A stretch of 30,776 bases of DNA, taken from assembly GCA_031280545.1 (NCBI GenBank), contig JAITGP010000013.1:1-30776 (forward strand), read 5' to 3'. Source of the stretch: Candidatus Peribacteria bacterium (GTDB lineage: Bacteria > Patescibacteria > JAEDAM01 > Absconditabacterales > Absconditicoccaceae). Positions 25,051-30,776 of the stretch are shown here, piece after piece (the stretch's first letter is position 1; the number at the start of each line of letters is the position of its first letter). The notes beneath the pieces were generated by a model. It searched no databases and had not been told where the DNA came from. It was given only the letters and a program-made list of their open reading frames with translations. A program made the position numbers and the translations under genes.

Positions 25051-25750
25051 ACTGCATGTTTCTAGCCACTACTGCTCCCCAAATGTTTAAATCATCTCTT
25101 TCCTGTTTGATGACCTTGGCGATATGCAGGAGGGTAGACCCCGTAGTGGTCACATCATCCACGAAAAGTACCGTTGCACCATGAGAGAGTTTATCGAGCT
25201 GAAAAGGAACGAAAACGTTTTCCAGATTTTTTTTCCTTTCTTCTCTCTTGAGTTTGAGCTGAGAAACGGTATATTTCATTTTCTTCACCAATGGAAGTAT
25301 AGGTAAATCCAGTTGCTTTGCAAGCTCTTTAGCCAAAAGTTCTGACTGGTTATATCCTTTCTCCAGATATTTTCTCCTTCGATGGGAGGGAATAAAAGAG
25401 ATAAAAATCTGATCATCCTTACTTAATTCACTCAATTTTCCATGCGTCTGTACCAAGAGAGCGATCCTTCCCGCCAAAAATGGGACAACATCCTTTTTGT
25501 GTCCAAATTTCACCTTGAGAATCAGCTTTTTAATCAAGGTCTGATAAGAAAATCCTATCAAAATCCCTGTTAAAGCATCTTCTTGCCCCTTACAAGCAAA
25601 ACAAGTCTGAAAATCCGTGGACGGCTTATGACAAAACGGGCAAATCTCCGGATGAGCAAAAAGCGTCTTTTTACAGGCAGTACAAAGATATTCTCCAGGT
25701 TTGCGACATCCTGCACATTCACGAGGGAAAAGGAGATCTAGGAGACCCAT
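25049..25750 (-). CDS. comF: ComF-family phosphoribosyltransferase-like protein
   Basis: A 233-residue protein with an N-terminal double zinc-finger region (CAGC, CTAC, CPFCHKP, CFAC at 13-53) and a type I phosphoribosyltransferase fold. Family landmarks are FGHKKDV, FIPSHRRRKYLEKGYNQSELLAKELA, QLKLKREERKKNLENVF and the PRPP loop VLFVDDVTTTGST near 194. In competent bacteria ComF helps handle incoming single-stranded DNA at the membrane; DNA uptake here is an inference. It lies 3 nt after the CsaB-like gene, forming an operon, with a tRNA at its end. Confidence 0.92.
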   Translation of the reverse strand: MGLLDLLFPRECAGCRKPGEYLCTACKKTLFAHPEICPFCHKPSTDFQTCFACKGQEDALTGILIGFSYQTLIKKLILKVKFGHKKDVVPFLAGRIALLVQTHGKLSELSKDDQIFISFIPSHRRRKYLEKGYNQSELLAKELAKQLDLPILPLVKKMKYTVSQLKLKREERKKNLENVFVPFQLDKLSHGATVLFVDDVTTTGSTLLHIAKVIKQERDDLNIWGAVVARNMQ

Positions 25751-25753
25751 GGG

Positions 25754-26704
25754 TTAATCGATATCAGCTAAATTAACCTGATTTTTATGGTTATTTACTA
25801 GCACTTCATAGGGCACTCCGAAATATTTTAGAGGATAGAGAAAATGTAATTTTGCACCGATTCCCGCTTCTGCGAAATAGAATAATTTCATGGTAGTTGC
25901 TACTCCCGCTTTGGTCCAATCAAAAAGTTCAATAGGAGGAATCTGCTCCTGCAACATCGTAAAATATTGTAAATCTTCATGCAAATGTGCTGGAAAATAG
26001 ATGGGCTGAGCGTTGGGATGTTTTCTGAGAAAGCTTTTAATCTTTTTGATTGCCTGTGGAAAGGTGCAGAGAGGAGAAAGATTAATCAGCACATAAGGAT
26101 CGCGAGAAGTTTTGATTTTCCCTTTTTCAAGGAGCTTTTTACTTTCCTCCAACAGAGAGAGCGAAAAATCACCTATTGTCTGTACTTTATATCGCATATT
26201 TTTGGGGAGCAGCTTCTCTGCCAACCCTTCTGAAAAACTATCACGAAGCACAACAATCTGAGCTTTTTCCAAGAGCATTTTATGTAAAATAGGGGTTCCA
26301 TCTTTATTTTGCGTTCCAATTCCTCCGACCAACGCGAAATTTCCCTTGTTAATCACTCTCCTGAAAAGCAAAGGCAGATTTCGTCCATTATGAGGAAATT
26401 TTCTCTCTTCATCAACTACTTGTCCTCCTCCAAAAATATAAAAATCATATTTTTTTCCAAATCCGAGGATCATTTTTAGGTATTCCCAAGGGGTCGGATT
26501 GGGCATAATTTGCAATTTATGTAATATTGGTGGGAAAAAGTCTTTATGCTGAATTAGCCAATCTTCCAACCAAACAGGATCTCCAGAAAGAAGAGAAATC
26601 TGGTCTGGATTTCGGGTATCTTGAATTCGCGTGAGTAGAGAAAAAAGGATGATTTCATCACCCAGATTTTTATAACCGTAGTATCATTTCACGAGAATAT
26701 GCAT
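25754..26704 (-). CDS. CsaB-like polysaccharide pyruvyl transferase
   Basis: 316 residues. The N-terminus MHILVKGYYGYKNLGDEII appears only when the ATG at 26704 is used and a TGA is read as Gly; it matches the GYYG..NLGDE start of the CsaB/WcaK family. Further landmarks are IFGGGQVVD, ALVGGIGTQNKDG, VVLRDSFSEGL, a YVLINLSP strand after the midpoint and a C-terminal GAKLHFLYPLKYFGVPYEVL (family G.RLH....A...G.P). These enzymes move pyruvate from phosphoenolpyruvate onto a sugar of the wall polymer, which makes the ligand for SLH domains. That fits the SLH protease at 5442-8561. Confidence 0.82.
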
Positions 26705-26731
26705 TATAGCCTAGTGCTCAAAACAAAAACA

Positions 26732-26802
26732 CGAGTGGTGAGAGGATCGAACTCCCGATAGCGGTTCCGAAGACCGATGTGTTACCACTACACCAACCAC
26801 CC
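26732..26802 (-). tRNA. tRNA-Arg (anticodon UCG)
   Basis: 71 nt: acceptor GGGTGGT/ACCACTC with one G-U, D-stem GTGT/ACAC, anticodon loop CTTCGGA giving UCG on a 4-bp stem plus a T-C mismatch at its base, T-arm GGGAG-TTCGATC-CTCTC, discriminator G. No encoded CCA. It begins 5 nt after the stop of the 26808 gene, so it is probably co-transcribed. Confidence 0.82.
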
Positions 26803-26807
26803 AATGA

Positions 26808-27674
26808 TTATTTTACCAAAATTTTCACAACGCTCTGCTGGATCAGTTGAGTGAGCTCAGCTTTATTTTCTAGGTTTCCCTGAGTAATGAAAGCTAAAAG
26901 CTGATCTCTTACCTGCATCGCTTGTTCTTTTTTAGTGATTTGCGTAAACTTTTCAATAGGAGAATACCACTCCGCGAAGATTTGCAAGAGTTCGTAGTCG
27001 TTGCTAGTGATTTGCAGGGTAGTCTTACTTCCATTTTGATTGAGGCTGGATTGGAGGAAGATTCCATGGGATTGGAGAGATTGCACTTGTTTTTGAAAAA
27101 CCTCATGGAGCTCAGCATAGGCACTCAAAAGAGGAATCTGAATTTTTATACTATTGAGCTGTCTCTGTTTCGCTTCAAATTTTCCATAAAGCAATAGTAG
27201 TCAAAAGAAATGACTCAAAAGTTCTTCGATACTTCCGCCAGCTGGCAAATCCAAGGTATTCGTCCAAGGAGCAACTACCCCTTTTGTAGTGTGAGAAAGT
27301 GGAAAAGAAATCCCAATCTGCTCCAAAACTTTGTTGGTCTCTTCGACACGTTGTGGAGAAAAATATGGCAAAAAATGATATCTTTCACCCGTTTCTTCAT
27401 CGAATCCTCCAAAATGTTCCCCAGCGAGATGAACGTATGCGGGTACCAGATTCATATGATCAAAAAGAGCTCTTTCTCTGATATAGAAAACTCCCATAGT
27501 CGAACCGATATTTTTTAATTCGATTAGCTTGATTTCTTTTTTATGCAGTACGAAAAAAAGTTTATTTTCCTCGGTGATCTTCAGACCTTGAAAGTCTTGT
27601 TGGTAGGTTCTGCCGGTATCGAGGGTAGGATTTTCAATGGTGAGGAGATGGTTTTTTTCTAAAGTTGCCTGCAT
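26808..27674 (-). CDS. Hypothetical protein (288 aa)
   Basis: Appears as two frames, but one TGA (27201-27203) read as Gly joins them in ...LLSHFFGLLLLYGKFEAKQ. The N-terminal 60 residues look like a beta domain (NHLLTIENPTLDTG, FVLHKKEIKLIEL). The middle carries HLAGEHFGGFDEETGERYHFLPYFS, and the C-terminal half is helical, ending in TQLIQQSVVKILVK. No family recognised; a DNA-binding or LAGLIDADG-like origin crossed my mind for the LAGEHFGGFDEE stretch but is not supported. ATG 27674 lies 68 nt from the divergent tRNA promoter. Confidence 0.6.
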
Positions 27675-27741
27675 AATCAGAGAGGAAAATAAATACCTCT
27701 TCAGTATATGAAAAAAAAATCTGATTTCAAAAGAAAAAGTA

Positions 27742-27769
27742 TTGATTTTATATTGTCTTTCTGTATACT
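27742..27769 (+). promoter_or_regulatory. Promoter of the tRNA cluster
   Basis: TTGATT (27742-27747), a 16-nt spacer and TATACT (27764-27769), 22 nt before the first tRNA. Confidence 0.65.
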
Positions 27770-27790
27770 GATCCCTGCTAATATAACGAT

Positions 27791-27862
27791 GCTCCTATAG
27801 TTCAATGGATAGAACAACAGCCTTCTAAGCTGTGGATCCAGGTTCGATCCCTGGTGGGGGTA
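27791..27862 (+). tRNA. tRNA-Arg (anticodon UCU)
   Basis: 72 nt: acceptor GCTCCTA/TGGGGGT with three G-U pairs, D-arm GTTC-AATGGATA-GAAC with the Arg-type A after GG, anticodon arm ACAGC-CTTCTAA-GCTGT giving UCU, T-arm CCAGG-TTCGATC-CCTGG, discriminator A. No encoded CCA. Confidence 0.9.
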
Positions 27863-27885
27863 AATTACTACTAATATTACCTAAA

Positions 27886-27958
27886 ATAAAAATAGTTCAA
27901 TGGATAGAACAAACCCGCTTTAGCAGGTTGGATCTAGTGTTCGATCCCTGGTGGGACA
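27886..27958 (+). pseudogene. Decayed tRNA-like copy of the adjacent tRNA-Arg
   Basis: Shares ATAGTTCAATGGATAGAACAA and TTCGATCCCTGGTGGG with the tRNA at 27791. The 5' acceptor strand (A-rich, ATAAAAA) cannot pair with TGGGACA, the anticodon arm AACCC-GCTTTAGC-AGGTT has an oversized loop and a mismatch, and the T-stem gained a base. Most likely a degenerate duplicate; a non-canonical functional tRNA is less likely. Confidence 0.65.
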
Positions 27959-27980
27959 ATTTGCAAAATACAATAAACGA

Positions 27981-28054
27981 GCTCTCGTGGTCTAGTGGTT
28001 TAGGACGCCACCCTCTCACGGTGGAAATCGCGGGTTCGAACCCCGCCGGGAGCG
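27981..28054 (+). tRNA. tRNA-Glu (anticodon CUC)
   Basis: 74 nt: acceptor GCTCTCG/CGGGAGC, anticodon arm CCACC-CTCTCAC-GGTGG giving CUC, T-arm GCGGG-TTCGAAC-CCCGC, discriminator G. No encoded CCA. Confidence 0.92.
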
Positions 28055-28090
28055 GAAAATATAGTCAGATTTTAACCTTTCTCATTGCCT

Positions 28091-28726
28091 ATGGATTGAA
28101 AACCTTTTGTGAAACCGGGGACAGCTCCGAGAACTAGTACAACTCCTAGAAGTAGTACCGCACCTGCTCATCCTTTTCATGGAAATAATAGAGACAATAC
28201 GGTCAATCCCAAAGCGAGAATGATGTATATTAATGATCAAATTAAAGCACCTTCCATCACTATTATTGACGATGAAAAGCAGAATCTTTGAACTTTCCCT
28301 AGACGTAGAGCTTTGGAAATGGCAGAAGAAGCAGGATTAGATCTCGTACAGATTACTTACGATCCAGAAAAAATGCTTTCCACCGTGCGTATGACTGACT
28401 ACGGAAAATATATGTATCAAAAAGGAAAAGATGATAGAGAAAAAAAGAAAAGTCAGAAAGGGAAAGATATGAAAGAAATCAAACTCTCTTACAATATTGG
28501 AGAAAATGATTTGGCACTAAAAATCAAAAAAGCTGAAGAATTTCTTAAGGATTGAGATAATGTGAAAGTAAGTATCAGACTCAAGGGTCGTGAGAGAATG
28601 TATGCAGACAAGGCATTGGAAAAAATCATCGCCGTCAAAGATGCACTTTCTACCCTCGGAAGATCTCAGTACGATACACCAAAAAAAGAAGCACAAGGGT
28701 ACAGCGTTATCCTCTTCTCCAGATAA
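28091..28726 (+). CDS. infC: Translation initiation factor IF-3
   Basis: 211 residues. Binds the 30S subunit, keeps it from joining 50S too early and checks the start codon. After a Thr/Pro/Ser/Arg-rich N-terminal extension of about 45 residues come the IF-3 N domain, YINDQIKAPSITIIDD....LGTFPRRRALEMAEEAGLDLVQI, and the C domain, KEIKLSYNIGENDLALKIKKA, FLKDGDNVKVSIRLKGRE and a short end, QGYSVILFSR. Three TGA codons are read as Gly, at the conserved LG and at FLKDGD. ATG 28091 (MDGKPFVKPG) is the longest start; a start nearer MMYINDQIK would give the usual length. The expected neighbours rpmI and rplT are absent. Confidence 0.93.
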
Positions 28727-29532
28727 TGCACTCTTTCCAATCTACGGATTGGGAAGATTTTTTATTTTTTTTATCTCTCATCGTGGGTAGCTATCTTGGA
28801 CAAAATTTCCTCACCGATACCAAGGTCAGGCATCGAATTGCAGACAAAGTGAAAAACCTTTATCAGCAGTGGAATGTAGAGGCGATCATAGAAATCTGAC
28901 CAGGGAAAGGAGCGATCACCAAACTCATCAAAGGGATTTCTCCCAATTTTACGGTAATTGAAAAAGATGAAACCCTTAAAACAGGACTAGAGGAAATCCT
29001 TGCTGACCAAAAAGCTACTCTCGTGATCGATGATGTCCTCAATATCGATCTCCAGTCCCTTTTGACCCCTTCGCTCATTGTAGGAAATTTGCCTTATTAT
29101 ATCACCTCACCCATCCTGAGAAAATTTTTCAGTCATGAACATCCCAATATCCTTGGAGGACTTTTTATGATTCAGATGGAAGTTGGCGAAAAGATCAAAC
29201 GAGACGCGGGAAAAAAATCCTATCTTTACCGACTACTCAATTACGCCTATCGCGTTGACTATCTCAAAACCATTCCTGCCAAAGCTTTCAGTCCCGCTCC
29301 GAAAGTGAAAAGTTGCTTAGTCTCATTAGTAAAAAAGTCTGAACTTCCTCAGCTTTCTTTTGAGCGTTTAGTGGAATTTCTCGACTTCTTTTCTCCCTAT
29401 AGCAGAAAAACGCTCGGAAAAATTGCGAAAATGGTCGAAAAAAAAGAAAAACATTTCTCTATCCCTGAAGTGCTCCAATGAAAAAGACTTGAAGAACTCT
29501 CTCGATCAGACTTAGAGCTTATTTTGAAATAA
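28726..29532 (+). CDS. rsmA: 16S rRNA dimethyladenosine transferase (RsmA/KsgA)
   Basis: 268 residues. Adds four methyl groups to two adjacent adenines near the 3' end of 16S rRNA during 30S assembly, using S-adenosylmethionine. Landmarks: LGQNFLTD near the N-terminus; the SAM loop IIEIGPGKGAIT, whose first Gly is TGA (28897); TVIEKDE; IDDVLNIDL; the catalytic LIVGNLPYYITSPIL; and PAKAFSPAPKVKS. A second TGA lies near the end (QGKRLEEL). Its ATG overlaps the infC stop as TAATG, so the two genes are translationally coupled. It overlaps the convergent kinase gene by 14 nt. Confidence 0.94.
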
Positions 29533-30253
29533 GAACGGTTCCAATCCAAATCCCTGCGACCACTAAAAGTGCGAAGAGTAAGAGAATATTTTTGAGTAAG
29601 GTTTTTTTATGTTTCGCTTTAGAGAGTGCTTTTTTCTCTTCGGGAGTGGTAAGGTTAGGTTCGCTGGTTTTTAGGAAAGCATAGTCAGGATTTCAGCTTT
29701 CTGATTTTTTAATTTTCCAAAGTTTGAATTCTTTCAGAAGGATCTCGAGAATTTCTGCAGGAGTTCTGTCGGTGGTGTCTATTACGAGGGTATAGTTTTT
29801 ATAGTCCCAAACATCGATATCATACAGTTTTTTGTATCTAGCTTGATCATTTAGATTTCTTTCTTTCACTTTTTTCAAGGCTTCTTCAGGACTCTCAAAT
29901 TGATCGGTTTCTCTCTGAGCTCAAAGGATTCTTTTACTTGCCACCTCTTCATCCACATCCAGTAGGACCTTAAAAGCCTTAGGCTGAGCGTAAAACCCCA
30001 ATCTACTATCCAAAATGATCTTCTCATCCAGATGAAGATTTTTCTGATACTCCTCATATTTGAGATCAAATTCTTGTGCTTTTTCTGGGCTATCACCAAG
30101 TAGGTTGAATTCATAGATATTGAGTCCCATCTCTTCCGCCAGCTTTCTTTTCATCTCTCCGATAGAGACCGTTTCATATCCAAGTTTTTGGGTTAGGAGC
30201 TTGGCGATAGTACCTTTCCCACTTCCCGCTTTCCCTCAAAGAGTAATCAACAT
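29519..30253 (-). CDS. CmkB-type cytidylate kinase with C-terminal membrane tail
   Basis: 244 residues. The first 186 form a P-loop NMP kinase of the archaeal/short type: LITLGGKAGSGKGTIAKLL, GYETVSIGEMKRKLAEEMG, ILDSRLGF, FKVLLDV, SKRILGAQRE (lid) and NLNDQARYKKLYDIDVWD...YTLVIDTT, the pattern of CmkB, which phosphorylates CMP/dCMP. The frame then continues through TGA 29693-29695 as Gly into KTSEPNLTTPEEKK and a C-terminal helix, ILLLFALLVVAGIWIGTVLI, giving a tail-anchored form. The TGA in LGGKAGSGKGT lies in the P-loop region. AMP or dCMP specificity is not resolvable here. Confidence 0.82.
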
Positions 30254-30341
30254 CTGCTTAAAAAATAAAGTAAAGATTCCCCTTCTTGTACAGATACGCT
30301 CAGCTTTTTCAAGAGGAACGATTAAAGAAAATTTTGTCTAG
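30254..30341. other. Short gap between the kinase and the glycosidase fragment
   Basis: No gene. It should hold the leftward kinase promoter, but only a weak TTGAAA-16-TACAAG candidate is seen on the minus strand. An in-frame TAG at 30339 closes the glycosidase frame upstream. Confidence 0.4.
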
Positions 30342-30776
30342 CATTCGAGACCTATTTCCATACATATCTTAAAAAAAGATGGTGCGATTCTTAGTACAGG
30401 ATATAGCTCTTATTCAAATGTTGATACTGAAAAACCTAGAAAATATTTTGCTATAAATTATAGTGGAAATACTGGGTCGGCTTTTATTGGGGGAGCTCAA
30501 TGGACAAGTTATCTCACAGGAAATACAAATACATATTCTGATATGCAAGCAAGATTTCAATCCTTTCAGAATGTGTTTGTTGGTTTAGATCCGCTTTTGA
30601 ATAATAAGCAAAAAACTAGTTCTATACAGAGAACTATGGTGGGTATTCCCAATCAAGGAGGATCAACGGTATATATTTTGGTTGCCAGTGCAAAAACTCA
30701 AACAGCAGTAAACTCCATATTAACTGATACTTTTGGATGTAGTGATGTGGTTATGTTTGATGGCGGGGGATCTACT
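30342..30776 (+). CDS. Phosphodiester glycosidase (NAGPA-like), partial
   Basis: The frame runs to the right edge of the window. It ends in VVMFDGGGST, the DGGGS signature of the NAGPA / exopolysaccharide phosphodiester glycosidase family, preceded by RTMVGIPNQGGSTVYILVAS (family R.a.G....G...l.v) and, further up, SIHILKKDGAILSTGYSSYS. No ATG, GTG or TTG start fits ahead of the conserved start of the domain, and TAG lies at 30339-30341. The 5' end is therefore either truncated (pseudogene), uses a rare start such as ATT, or contains a sequence error. The 3' end lies outside the window. Confidence 0.6.

Noticed and set aside
27886..27958. tRNA-Gly(UCA) that would decode UGA
   Set aside because: The loop does not contain UCA with a U33 before it, and the acceptor stem does not pair.
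1..30776. Many apparent pseudogenes or frameshifted genes ending in TGA
   Set aside because: Reading TGA as Gly restores conserved motifs at each site, so these are recoded codons and not decay.

Overview
The window comes from a bacterium that reads UGA as glycine (translation table 25), so it most likely belongs to Gracilibacteria or Absconditabacteria (SR1) of the Patescibacteria/CPR. With standard stops many genes look broken. With TGA read as Gly they become continuous, and the Gly falls exactly on invariant motif positions: GEPGVGKT and GPTGVGKT of the Clp ATPase, HGTH of a subtilase, EIGPGKG of RsmA, and a 14-Gly tract that mixes TGA, GGA and GGT. All coordinates below use table 25, and genes end at TAA or TAG.

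Layout. 1-2.7 kb: a partial gene, then a leftward cluster of a MurI-like protein without catalytic cysteines, a secreted protein and a short DUF1846-like protein. 2.9-3.4 kb: a small lipoprotein and a zinc-ribbon protein. 3.6-5.4 kb: undecaprenyl diphosphate synthase and a WecA/TagO-type phospho-sugar transferase. 5.4-8.6 kb (minus): a large secreted subtilase with Ig-like repeats, poly-Gly linker and SLH repeats. 8.8-14.5 kb (plus): a long operon with a small leader ORF, two coiled-coil proteins of unknown function, a membrane-anchored ABC substrate-binding protein fused to an OmpA-like domain, an internal terminator, then permease and ATPase. 14.5-15.4 kb (minus): a BacNav-type voltage-gated channel. 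15.6-17.2 kb: a small membrane protein abutted by a complete insertion sequence with perfect 23-bp inverted repeats and a frameshifted transposase. 17.3-20.0 kb: a ClpC/ClpB ATPase. 20.1-24.3 kb (minus): a sigma-region-4/HARE-HTH regulator, a XerC/D recombinase and an acidic repeat membrane protein. 24.4-27.7 kb: a hypothetical gene, two tRNA-Arg genes, ComF, a CsaB-like pyruvyl transferase and a hypothetical gene. 27.7-30.8 kb: tRNA-Arg, a decayed tRNA-like copy, tRNA-Glu, infC, rsmA, a CmkB-type kinase with a membrane tail, and part of a phosphodiester glycosidase.

How the genes fit together. Much of the window concerns the cell envelope. UppS makes the polyprenyl carrier, the WecA/TagO-like enzyme starts a carrier-linked glycan, a CsaB-like enzyme could pyruvylate wall polymer, and the protease carries SLH repeats, which in other bacteria bind pyruvylated polymer. 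The 8.8-14.5 kb operon adds an importer whose binding protein appears tied to both membrane and wall.

The most notable pattern is UGA use. The transport operon has no UGA in about 111 glycine codons, while the insertion sequence uses UGA for 15 of 22. That suggests strong codon selection on (or recent acquisition of) the operon, and an insertion sequence long resident in UGA-Gly hosts. I found no CRISPR array, rRNA or obvious phage module.
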